DNA of 64,000 bases from Erythrophleum ivorense (Eukaryota; Streptophyta; Magnoliopsida; Fabales; Fabaceae). Positions within the stretch are counted from its first letter, which is position 1, and each line of letters opens with the position of its first letter. Both the position numbers and the translations under genes were made by a program. Under the pieces are notes generated by a model, which saw only the letters and a program-made list of their open reading frames with translations, searched no databases and was not told the DNA's origin. Of the stretch, positions 1 to 11,994 are shown piece by piece. The stretch lies in NCBI GenBank assembly GCA_026724425.1, contig JAIUCV010000651.1, positions 62,001 to 126,000 on the forward strand. The letters are read 5' to 3'.

Positions 1-3000
1 CTTCCGCAGTCATCCGGTAAGAAAGTATTATTGCTTACTTATTTTCAAGCTAAGCTAATTCATGCACTGATTATTAGCATTTATGTCATTGATAGGTATA
101 CAATAGCCTTGCAGATAGTTGTGGTATTCCTCAACTGGCAAAGAAGTTGAACCAGGTAGGGTCTTTGTAATGTCAAAATCTCAAATTATATTTTAGAATA
201 TATTTTTATGGTTTTGAAACTCTGATGTTGGTCATAGCTTGTGCTTACCCATTCAGAAGAAACAATTCTTTTCCCTCCCTTTCTCGCTCTCTTTGACAGT
301 ATATCAGCTAGGATGTTCCATTTTACACATGCACGGAAAATTTTCTTGTTATTGTTTAATAATTTCCTTCCACTAAAAAAGGTGGGAAAAGTGTCAAAGA
401 AGCGTACTTAATCTATAAGTCTTATTTTCACAGTTCTGATTGAGTGGCTAGGCTTTGGAACTTAGTTTCTAATAATTTGTATCATTCTTGGAAAAAAGGG
501 GAATTACAAATGAGAATTAGGGTTGAAGTGAACAACTTCATAGTTGGTTGATTTCTTGGTGACAGAATATTTTGGGTTGTCGGGGTTCAGAAAGTTTGGA
601 GATATTATGGCCAATTTCTGAATTCTTCATAGAAATGCATGTCAATATTGGAGAGGCAAAATTGTCAACGGATTCCTGGAAATATATGCTAAAAATAGCT
701 GAATTCTTAGAACCTCTCTAAAAGATCAAATGATTCTAATTTTTGGAAGCTTGTAGTTGTGGAGTGATGCATATGAAATGTATAGTTGCCTGCACCCTCT
801 TAATTCCAGCTTTGTCACCTGCATCTATTTGCAGATTCTTGCACAACATATCAAGGCTGTGCTCCCAGGGTTGAGAGCATGTATAAGCAATTCATTGGTT
901 GCTGTTGCGAAGGAGCATGCAAGCTATGGCGAAATCACTGAGTCCAAGGCATGTATCAGTATTTGGATGTGTCTTTCTGAGTTAGTTTGTATACTGTATA
1001 AATATTCTTCTTACAGTAGATGACATCTACTATGTCTTCTACTTTTGCTGGCTATTTTACCTTATTCTGTTGATAGTATTTTGTTTTTGGTCTCCAATAG
1101 GCTGGTCAGGGTGCTCTACTTCTGAATATTCTTTCAAAATACTGTGAAGGTACCTAACTATCCCTACCTTCTGGATTCTTAGCTTAGCTCCTCTTCAACC
1201 TTTACGTCTGTTAACTGATATCCTACATTCCCACTAATATTTCACTTCCTTCATAGTTTTTAACTGATATTCCACATAATTAAATTTCCAAGTTTAGTAA
1301 TGGTATTTCCAACTTTTTTGTTGTTATAAACAGCATTCTCTTCCATGGTAGAGGGAAAGAATGAGGAGATGTCAACATCTGAGCTTTCTGGTGGAGCACG
1401 AATTCATTATATTTTTCAATCAATATTTGTGAAAAGTTTAGAGGTATATGCCTTTGTATTTACACGTGTAGTAATCATATTTATATTAATGCTATACTAA
1501 AATCCCGGTATATGCACCTTTGAGTTAATCCCTTTCTTGATTGTGGTTCACTTTGGACTTTCTGTAGAGGAAAAAAGAAAATGAAAGCAAAGAAAATCTT
1601 CAGCTTTAATCTATAGATAGTAACCAATTTGCGGGAAAGCTAGGTATTGGGACTTATCATTGTTTAAAGTTTCTGTGTTTCATATAGGAATTGAATTTAG
1701 ATATCTTAGCAGCATCAACAAGTTTCTGACATGTTTAATAATTTTTTCTGTTAACCAAATTGCTGATGTCTGAATCTGTTTTCATGTGTTTCTGTTTGTT
1801 GAATTTGGAGACTGGGAAATGGACACTAGAGAGTATCCATTTTATGTAATAAAATGTTCTAAAATTTGGCCTGAATTCTTCAGCCATTTTAGCACTGAAG
1901 TGGTGAAGTTGTTGATTTCAGTCATGTAATTTAAGCACAATATTTCAATAGATAAATGAGCAACCAGTTATAATTGGAGTTTTTCCTTTCATAAATCTGT
2001 TGTTTCCCGTGGTACTTGTCTTCTTGTGGCCTCGGTAGCATTTGTTCTTCCTTTCATGTGGAGTTAGGGTCAATGAGTCTTTTGATAACACCCTGCATTT
2101 TGGAAGCATGAATATTTGCATTTTAGTGCTGTACCCCTTTTTAATTGGTATTGAATATGGCTTTGTGCCATACACAGAGCTGCATACCCAAGATCCAATA
2201 AGAATGGACATTAACACAGATACAAGTCACAACACAGTACAATTAGCAAAAGTATTAAATGTTCAGTTGCAATTTCTTGTTTTATGCCGTGTCTGATATT
2301 AGTGTTTGACGTAACATGGCTACGCACTTGAAGTGTCTGTTCTTTTAGCCCAAGACATATCCTTTCTTTTTTTATATTTTCTTTTCTCCAAAATCTTTCA
2401 TATATAACATGCAAAAATGGCTCTGGAACACTCTGAAACAATTGAGCTTTTCAGTTTTTTTTAGTTTTTGGATTGAACATATAAATGTCTTAATTTTTAC
2501 TATATAAACTTTTAACACTTCAATATCTTCTAGAATACAGATTTACTCTAAATTATAGCACATAATTAATTTTTATAGACTTGCAAATCTACCCTTTCAA
2601 TTTTTTTGAAGTACCTAAGCACATTGCTATCCTATACTTCTGAAAAATTGCTCTCTCCATCTTGTACAGCTTTGAATTCATACTAGGATGTGTGTCCATG
2701 TAGCATAGCCTGCATTTACTTTTATCTGATCAGGCTGCATCATTTCTTCAGTGCCAGTTTCTTTGAGACTGATGTAATTAAATGAATCTTGCAGGAAGTG
2801 GATCCGTGTGAGGATTTGACTGATGATGATATTCGAACTGCCATACAAAATGCATCTGGACCTAGAGCAGCATTGTTTGTTCCAGAAGTAGGTGTTGTTA
2901 GGCTTCTTTTGTTTGCTATTGTCTCATTTTTTTTGAACTTTTTTTAAACTTTATAAATCCAAGTTATTCTCATATCAATTAAATGAATTTCTTTCCTACC

Positions 3001-6000
3001 TGAGGATTTTTTTTTTAATCTATGTTTCCATGCAATTAGGTGCCATTTGAAGTCCTTGTGCGAAGACAAATAGCTCGTCTATTGGATCCAAGCCTTCAAT
3101 GCACTAGGTTTATATATGATGAATTAATAAAGGTAGGGCTTGATGGATTGGCATTTCTGCTGCCTTACTTCACCATCCTAATAGCATACTTTTATATAAA
3201 CCCCTTTTCTTCAGATAAGCCGTCGCTGTATGGTGAATGAGCTGCAGCGGTTCCCATTTTTAAGAAAGCGCATGGATGAAGTCATAGGGACCTTTCTGCG
3301 TGAAGGTCTTGAACCCTCAGAGAATATGATTGGGCACATAATTGAAATGGAGGTATGCTGGAATTCAAACTCTTTGAAGTTTGAAGTGAATATGTATATA
3401 TGCTTCATTGGTTCATCCTTCTCTATCTACTGCAATCATCATGTCAATGGTAGATATTCAAAGTACAGTTAATTTACAACGATCAAACTTGGTTCTACTG
3501 TACAAACCCTACCAAAACAGTGAGTTATACCGTAACTGGAAACCACTGACATGCTGCTAGTCAGCTTATTAGTGTCAATTGTGATGGTCAGTCTATCAGT
3601 GCAAAATATTCAACTTCCTTCTCCACATTTGCTAATTTAAATTACACCAATTTGCAGATGGACTACATAAACACTTCTCACCCAAATTTTATCGGTGGAA
3701 GTAAGGCAATAGAGATTGCTGTGCAACAACCCAAGTCTTCTATGAATCCTCTCTTAGTTTCTAGGCAGAAGGTATGCATAATTGCATAGCACATCGTGAA
3801 CTTTCATCCAAATAAGTCCAATGTCAGTGAGTAATAATTTACTTTTTTACCCCTTACCTTTTTTCCCTCCTTATTAATGTCCGATAGGATGGCAAAGAAA
3901 CTGATAAGGGATCAGCATCTGAAAAAAGTGTCAAGTCTCGAGGTATTTTTGCAAGGCAAGCGAATGGATTTGTGGCTGATCAGGTATGTAATTGTATCTT
4001 ATCAATTAGATCAGAAATCTCTCATCCAAAAATAATGTATTTCTTTAGTTTTGAGGATTCAAGATATTATTCACTAGAGAGTAAATTACATTTTACTCCC
4101 TTGTGATATGGCTAAAAATCAGTTTGCCCCTTGTGTTTTAATCTCTAAAGTCTGTCATTCAATTCCTTGTGGTTTGTTTAATTACCACTTACTCACTCCT
4201 AATTCTAATAGAAATAATCATGTGAATGTCAAAATGATAAACAATTTCATTGATGAAAGTATGTTTTACTTATACACTAAACAATTTCATAATCTTATGA
4301 GCCCATTCTTGGCATTAAGATGATATTTGAAAATTAAAACTATTGTCTTAATTTTGATTATAGACTCGAAACACTATGAAACTCTTAGAGACAAGTGAAA
4401 CAAACTTTTAACAATGAAATTGTTCATTGTGATCTAGCTTCCATTGTGTTTGGGAGAAGCTAGGGATGTTTTCTTTCTTGTGTTTTTGCTCTTAGTTTCC
4501 TCTTTTATGCAAGAACCAAAAAAAAAAAAAAACATTCATTGTTTTAACACTGATATTTTTGTTGAAATATAGATGGAAAATACTACAGGGTAGTTAAGTG
4601 ATAACATAACAAATCATAAGGGATTGGATGACCCAAACCACAGGAGGGTCGATTTATTTTGAATCAAATCATGGGTAAACTGTAATTTACCCTTCACTTA
4701 ATCAACATGCCATAGTTATCACTTCAATTCTTATGAAACTAACTATTGACAGGGTGTTCGTCCTGCATCGGATAGTGAAAAGGTTGCACCCTCTGGTAAT
4801 CCTTCTTTACCATTTAAAGTTTCAGGCTTCTGTGGCTTGTGATATGTTTTCAATTATGTACTTGTTATTTTTTTTAGTTATTTAACATCCAATCATGTGC
4901 TTTGGATTTACCAAGGAGTACTGTTATTAAATAATTTTTGTAATGCTTTTATTCTTTTTCAGGAAGCTCTGGTGGAACAAGTTGGGGTATTTCATCCATT
5001 TTTGGTGGAGGTGATAGCCGTGTATCTGTGAAAGAGAGTACAGCAGATAAAAAACACAGTGAAACAGTTCACAGTATGGAACAGTCCTCTATGATCCATT
5101 TGAGGGAGGTATATCTAGTCATTTGTTTGCTGAATCAATATGTTGCTTGGATGTATATTTTCCTAACATGCTTTGGTTCTTGTAGCCCCCTCCTATCTTA
5201 AGGCCATCTGAGAGCAATTCAGAGACAGAAGCTGTTGAGATTGCAGTCACGAAGTTGCTTTTGAGATCATACTATGACGTTGTTAGAAAAAATGTTGAGG
5301 ACTTTGTACCAAAAACAATTATGCACTTCTTGGTATTTCATATCCTTCTGCTATGCCTTGCAGGATTTCATGTTCATAAACTTGGATATTGCTATGGTAA
5401 ATGTAGATCAATTAGTCAGGCAAATTTGGATTCCAATGCGCCATAGGGATGGTAGGATGAAATATTTTCCCATTTACTTCATCTGTTGGAATCAGAGTAA
5501 GTGGCTAGTGATAATATCTAATAGATCTGATGCATATCCTCTGACCTCTGGAGTATGAAAAATGGTAGATGTATGATAAATACATTTAAAATCCATTAGG
5601 TGGTTCTTTTGTCTAATTCTCGTAGCTGCCAGGCAGCATTCTTCTTTTGCATACTTAAGAAATGACTTCAACCAATTTTTTATATCCTTGATGTAGTGTG
5701 TTTGGGTAACCTTTTTATTTTTGGTATTTCTTTTTTAAACCTTGAAAATATTGCCCATATTCTCTATGTCAATTCTGTTGGAGCTATTAATCATACCTGA
5801 ATTTTCAAAGCCATTTAATTCTGACAATGTACTTTGCTGAACCATATCCAGGTAAACAATACCATACGAGACCTGCACAATGTTTTCATTCAAAAGCTTT
5901 ACAGGTGACATACAGTGGTTATGACCTGATTCATATATTCTTCTGAAGATTATCTGAAGTTGTGTGTCTTGTTGACTGTGTTCTGTATGTTGCAATTCAG

Positions 6001-6921
6001 AGAGAACATGTTTGAAGAGATGTTGCAAGAACCTGATGAGGTAGCTAAGAAAAGAAAGCACTGTCGAGAGATGCTCCGAATTTATCAACAAGCTTTTAAT
6101 GTGGGTAATCCTATTATTTTAATCAGTAGCTTCTAATTGGATTTATATTTTGTTATATGTTAAGTTGGGTTCTCCTTTAATTGATATAGTTGCGTTGATG
6201 TTCTTGAGATATTCATGATATCTGGTGCTCTTGTTGTCTGTTTGCACATATCTAATTAAATTTCCAACTTATTTTATATTGCAAGTGTGGTTCCGCTCTA
6301 TTTAAGTTGGTAGCTTTTCATGGTCGAGAGAAATTCATGAACTCTGGGGCCCACATTATCTGCCCACCTAATTACTGAAAAATGAGAAGTATTATTATTT
6401 TTGCATGAAATTCTTTAGAACCTTGATTTTCTTTAAATGCTTTGGTTGTTATATCCGGGGATTGCAGCATGATGCAACATTTGTTTCTTTTCAAAATGAC
6501 TTCCCTCCTGGCACTATGGTTTTGTTCTCGAAATATTATGCCATTCTAGGTCTTTGTTATTTATATATTTTAATTCCAGTAGCTTTCAACACAACAAAAT
6601 TTATGAGGTAGTGGAATGTGGTTGGTGTTTGATGACTGTATTTCCTCTTGGTAGGAGTTGGATGAACTACCTCTGGAAGCTGAAACAGTTGAAAGGGGAT
6701 ACAGTTTGTCTGAACCAACTGGATTGCGTAAAATTCATGGAATGCCAACTTCATCGATGTATTCTACAAGCAGTTCTGGTGATTACTATGCAGCTTCTCC
6801 AAAGAACCCAAAGTCTAAAAAGTCTTCTCACGCTGGGGAGCTTCAATCGCCGTTCCATGTTAATTCAGATTCCAACGGAAATGGGAGGCCCGCACATGTC
6901 GGGTTATTATCCCATGGTTGA
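1..6921 (+). CDS. DRP3: Dynamin-related protein 3 (DRP3A/B-type fission GTPase), 3' part
   Basis: Large GTPase of the dynamin family that assembles on mitochondria and peroxisomes and drives their division. Sixteen exons are visible: 1-16, 96-155, 835-948, 1101-1149, 1334-1443, 2795-2887, 3040-3132, 3215-3352, 3658-3771, 3888-3983, 4753-4795, 4963-5108, 5186-5332, 5852-5904, 6001-6100, 6655-6921. They join in one frame to about 545 residues and a TGA at 6919-6921. The GTPase domain lies off the left edge. What remains is the stalk/middle domain (for example AVLPGLRACIS, FVPEVPFEVLVRRQ), a Ser/Gly-rich linker encoded at 4753-5108, the GTPase effector domain (from 5186 through 6100, with RSYYDVVRKNVEDFVPK and RENMFEEML) and a Ser-rich tail. 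Arabidopsis DRP3 proteins are about 800 residues, so roughly two thirds is here. One intron (949-1100) has a GC donor; the others seen use GT-AG. DRP3A and DRP3B cannot be separated from this fragment. Confidence 0.93.
4081..4692. mobile_element. MITE-like element in a DRP3 intron
   Basis: The intron 3984-4752 contains a segment whose left end (GTAAATTACATTTTAC) is close to the reverse complement of its right end near 4675-4690. After each end the inverted similarity continues through phrases such as 'cccttgtgatatgg' on the left and the complement of 'aaatcataaggga' on the right. It has no coding capacity. This looks like a non-autonomous DNA transposon with long degenerate inverted ends. I could not define a clean target-site duplication, so the superfamily is left open. 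Confidence 0.5.
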
Positions 6922-7740
6922 TGTATGAGCCAGATGAAAATGGTTATTGAATCAAGTATTTTAACTGAAGCCATTTTATTCATTTGACTGCACTGTAATG
7001 CGGCTTTGGGGATCTGGAATTTTGACTCCCTGAGCTGGCCAGCGAGGAAATAGCCATATTCTACACTAGTGTTAAACATTGACTGCTGCTTTGTCTTACA
7101 GAAGGTTCTCTTTTGTTCTCTTCATATAAGCATTGGCATTATTTGCAAGGCTCCAAAAAGAATAACAGGAGCAGATTTTGTGTTTCATTTTCAAGAATTA
7201 GTTTTCAATATATGATATGCATATATATTTCCAAACCTTTTTTCCTCTGTGATGGAGTCAGGTACCATTCATAGCAACTTTTAGAGGTTGAGTTCGGTTC
7301 TCGATTGCTATAATACCCTAAAGGAGGCTACTGTTGGCGTTATTTTTTCTATTTTGCATGAAATCTAGATATTTTTTGTGTAATTCTATTGTTGTCAGAA
7401 CTGATTGAAACAATTCATTACCCTTGAGTTTCTCTTGTTGCCTTACTGGAAGTTTGAGGGTTTCTACGGAATATAAAAAGTGATATTGCAGATTTGATTG
7501 CATCTCCCCTTGGTGATTTGTTGTACGCTGGGAAAGAGCAGCTTGAAAAATAAGCTAAGGTGATCGCTGGGCGATTGAGCACTATCAGTGACGTTTTAAG
7601 ATGATATAATGTTGACCCTGGAGCGAGGCAAGCCTGGAATGAGCAATGTGTCCTGAAGCTTGACCACTAGTCATAAAAGGATGGTAGATTTTACAAGGAA
7701 TGTACGCAAGAATCAATATCTATGCCATTAAATTGTACAT
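6922..7740 (+). other. DRP3 3' untranslated and downstream region
   Basis: No ORF or splice pattern is recognisable after the DRP3 stop. The stretch is less AT-rich than the intergenic DNA beyond it, as expected of a 3' UTR. The exact polyadenylation site cannot be fixed from sequence. Confidence 0.4.
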
Positions 7741-9121
7741 ACCTTTTGGTTTGTGTGAGGACTAGGTTGGCCATTAAAGAATATTCACCTTATAAACTGA
7801 GATATGCAGTATTTAGGAAGTTGAGAGATTTCTCATATTCCATTACTTTAAAATCAAGTCAGGTATGTAATTCAAATAACACATGTTTATAGTTAAATCT
7901 TTATTTTATTTATTATGTTAAATCTGAGACTTGAGTACTAACACATTGGTTGTTTTTACTACCAAAGAATTTCTGAAAAATCTATCATGTGCATGAGCCT
8001 TTCGCCTCTTAATTTAACAAAAGAGAAAAAAGAAGAATCTATTATGTGTAAATCAATCTGTGAGTTGATCCATCATTCTTTCTCCAGCTCCTGACATAGA
8101 GATGAATTTTCGTTGCTGAGTCAAATGAACGCTATCATTTTTTATTGTGAAAGTAAATCTAAGTTTTTAAAAGAATTTAGTCAAATTGTATTTATAATTT
8201 GCTAAGATGAAATAAATATAGGCATTGTTCTATGAATGGGGATTTGAACTTGGGAAGTAGAGAGTAATTAATTTAAATGGATTAATCACTAGGGAACATA
8301 GAAGTGAAATATTCAGGTAAGTTTTTAGTAAGATTAAAAAAAAATTTGATCGTGACTACTTAAATTTCACTACCAAGGGGCCTTAGAGCTTAAAAGCTAA
8401 AATTTTTTTTTTTTAGTAAATAGGATCTTGTTTTTATTGAGCTTGAAGGTTTTTGGAAATTTTAGGAGATTTTGATAAAGAGTATTTGTACAGCTGTTTG
8501 GCATAAGAAAGTATAAGTCTAAAATTGTGTAAAAGAGTAAGGTTGACTATGGTACATGAGAATGATTTTTTTGGGAATAAAAATGCAAATGGGAATGAAA
8601 TCTTATAATTTAAAATTATGTTTATTATGACATAAAAAAAATAAAAATATCATTCTATTTATAAGTTTAGTTGAATAGAAATAATGTAAGAATGGGAAGA
8701 AAATTTTGTCAAAAGACCATAGACACCAAAATTAAACAAATAGTTAAATATTCAATTTAAATTATTGTTTGTGGTGAAGGACAATGGTAATGGAGGTAAA
8801 AATAATAACTTTTACTTTCGTTCCATGGAATAATTTGAGATTCCATTCACATAACTAAGAAGAACGCATTCTATTAAATGTTTTCCAGAGGAAATATAAT
8901 TCTAGCATACTAAACGTGATTTGTAATCTTTCCCATTCCTTTTCCTTCTTCTTACCCACCGTTTCCTTTGTATCAAACACGGTGTAAGTCCTTTCGAGAA
9001 TTGGAGGGGACTATTTATATGATAATAAATGGAAATGATGATGATGATGACAGTTTTTTTTTTGGTGAGTTATACAATAAAGTGAGTTTCAATGAGTTCA
9101 AATTAAAATGTCAAATTATAA

Positions 9122-9145
9122 ATATATATATATATATATATATAA
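9122..9145. repeat. TA microsatellite
   Basis: Uninterrupted AT dinucleotide run of about 24 bases in intergenic DNA. Confidence 0.9.
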
Positions 9146-10252
9146 CCCATCATATAAGAGTTGTATATTGAGAGTTCAATGAGCTCAAAATTTCAAGGGA
9201 TGGGGGGCATAACATCATAACTCTATATTGTATACATAGAATTTTTTAAAAAGTGAGGTGACCCCTTCAACTACATGTAGCTTTGCCGCTAATCCTACCA
9301 AATCAATTCCAAAGATTATTCCTAGGGGAACGTGGACAAGATCATTCATTTACGACATTTTCAACCTAGTCTAAGTTTGGTGTTGTAAGTGGAATTTGGC
9401 TTGCACCAAACCTACTATGAGACCATTATTTATTTGGAGAAGTTAGAGTAACTTTGTTGTGACTCTTCTCAAGCCAATATTGTGCCAACTCTAAGGGAAG
9501 AGATAATCGATCACTCTTCTTTATTTCAATTTCTTAAAACGGAGAGAATAATTTAACTTATTTTATTATTTAAAGAATGAATTTGTTAGACATTTTAAAA
9601 CTATTTATTCAATAAAAAGATTGTCACCATACTTAAATATTATAAGCCAATAGGTATTTGAGGAAGTTAATAGTGGTGTATTTTTTTACACTATCTTTAA
9701 GGTCGATACACTTTTCTATTTTATCTTTAGGTCTTTTATAAGTCTCACTTTATAATATACCTAGATAGTTACAAGTGTTTTTTGTATCAAACATAATGCA
9801 CAAAAGACATCTAAAGAGATCTTTATCATGTTTAGTGTCTAATGAAAGGATACATTGCGTATTCTCTCTTTGATGGATGCCTTTTAACTTAGTTAGAAGC
9901 ACTTGATCTAGGTAGTTGCCTCTTCTTAATAGGAAGCGCCCACTACTAAATATAGTAAATCTAATAGAAACCATCATTGATTATAGAAAGCTTAATAGGA
10001 GGCACTAACTCATAGTAAGCTAGCTTAGTCAGAGACACCTCCCCTAATAGAAGCAACTTCTCTTCTTAACATGTGAAGACACCTCTTAACATATGGAAGT
10101 ATCTCTTGACAGACTGCAGAAGACATTGCTTTTTAACTTGATGCCTCTCCTCTTAGAAATTAACTTGTGACTAAGTTATTAATTTTGTACATAGTTAATA
10201 TCAATAAATTGATTTAAAATAAAAATCATATAAGAATAGCTATTTTATTGGA

Positions 10253-10535
10253 TTTGGATCCTCTCCTATGTTCTCTCCAGTGTTAGATCTGGACTATCCA
10301 AATTAATTTGAACAATTCAGATTTAATTATTTTTTTGTATATTTTCACAAAAATAATTCTTTAAAAGAGAGTAAAATACAAAATGAAATTATTTTTTAAG
10401 TGAAATTTTTTAAAAAAATATTGTTTAAACCTAAAAAAAATAAAAAAAATTTGAATCATTTAGATTTTAATCTGAATGATCCAGATCTTATGGGAGAGGT
10501 AAGGGAGAAAAAGGCATGGGAGAAGATTTTTTTCC
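10253..10535. mobile_element. Foldback / MITE-like element
   Basis: The left arm contains 'gatcctctcctatgttctct' then 'agatctgga' and 'aacaattcagatttaa'. The right arm contains, in reverse complement and the same order, 'ctcccttacctctccc', 'agatctgga' and 'cattcagatt'. The arms are imperfect and separated by AT-rich sequence, with no ORF. This is consistent with a decayed foldback element. The ends are approximate. Confidence 0.45.
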
Positions 10536-11890
10536 CATTTCATCTGGCCAGGTTAGATTAATTGTTTTCAAAATAAAACTTTTTGATTGTTGAAATATCA
10601 AAATTAGTTGGTTAAAAAGTGATCTGGCTTTATATTATGATACAATCATATTCAATTTCCATTAATCTCACATTAAAATGTTTTAAATTAATTTATAATC
10701 ACACGCAAAGGTCTATGCAACGTAAAAATTATATAATGATTGATGATACTGATATTTTTCAATTTTTAAAAGAAAAAAAAAGAATATACCACACAGCTAT
10801 AGAATGTGCGAGTACGCAAAGTGCAGGTAGTTTACTCATGATACTTTCGTGCTTTTTAGAGACCACCCATAAATGGGAGGTTCGGATATTGAGTGTTGAA
10901 ATTTGTAATCTTTATAAGAATATAGAACAACTAGTTCCTTTCTATGTTTATGTTACTTCTAGAAGGTTCTTTTTTCATTTATAATTTTGTTTTTCTCAAT
11001 TTACAAAAAAAAGTTTGAAAATTTCCATTTGGAAAGTGCAACCAAAAGACCACGCCAAACTACTCAAGCGAATTTGAAGAATAGCTTCTGCATCCTCCAC
11101 ATTAAAAATGATTCGGATAGCATAGGCATCCCAGAACTAGCTTGGCTAAAATCTTAAAAATTATGTATTATATTTAGGTTAACATTCATTGAATTTTCTT
11201 AAATTATATGTCTTGTGTTAATAATTTTTGAACTTTCAAAATTTGATAATAAATTCTTTAAAATTTTTATTTTGTACAAATAACTTTATTTATAAATTAG
11301 TTATTTTTTTTTAATAATATATCAGAGAGATCGAACTCTTGACGTTACTCATATTCTCGTCCTACATTTATTATTTGACCTAACTCTAAGTGGTTAAGTT
11401 AGTTAATTCATTAATAAAAATATGATATATTAAAAAAATTATTTTAATATGATTCAAAGCTCAAAGATATCTATACAAAAAATGAAATTTGTGGGATATA
11501 TTTAATCAGATTTAGTATCCTTCCATTAGTAAATTAATATATTTACAACAAAAGTTATTTACACATAAATGAAAGTTTGAGGGAATATATTATTAAATTT
11601 TAAAAGTCAAAAAAATTATTTATATATAATTTAAAATTTATTTTGACCTAATATGTAATGATAATGATACTGGAAGATCTATCCTAACATGATTTTTAAT
11701 TTTTATTTTTAAAAATCATTTCATCCAGATATCTAAAACACAAACAAGAAGATTTTTATCTATTAAATTAAATGTACGAATCTGAACAATAATTACTCAA
11801 AAGGATCCAACGGTTAGGAGTTAGAGTGCTGCCCAAGCTTAAAACTGAAGAGTGAAAACGCCAATGATCTTGATCTCATAATTTTAGCTA

Positions 11891-11899
11891 CCAATAAAT
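11891..11899 (+). promoter_or_regulatory. Decayed TATA-box position of CHCH copy 1
   Basis: Aligned with the paralogue at 30850-33092, this position reads CCAATAAATA where the other copy reads GCTATAAATA. The flanks match: an 'attccatttt' or 'attgcatttt' stretch follows, and 'cagcaacag' comes further downstream. The TATA core therefore appears altered in copy 1. Confidence 0.45.
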
Positions 11900-11994
11900 A
11901 TTCCATTTTCGGGGTTTAAGGGTCACATTTCAGCAACAGAATAATTTGTACGTTCTTCCTTCTAGTTATTCCTTCCTCAGCTTCAACCTCAACC

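Larger units (their letters stand above)
7741..11760. other. Intergenic region between DRP3 and the first CHCH gene
   Basis: AT-rich non-coding DNA. The short ORFs in it show no family similarity that I recognise. It contains a TA microsatellite (9122-9145) and a probable foldback element (10253-10535), described separately. I see no gene in the remainder. Confidence 0.6.

Noticed and set aside
757..1023. Continuous 88-codon ORF through the DRP3 exon at 835-948
   Set aside because: Only the part 835-948 matches dynamin. The rest is flanking intron read through by chance.
8968..9171. ORF with an Asp run and TA-repeat-encoded Tyr/Ile run
   Set aside because: Low-complexity translation of microsatellite DNA with no promoter or family similarity.
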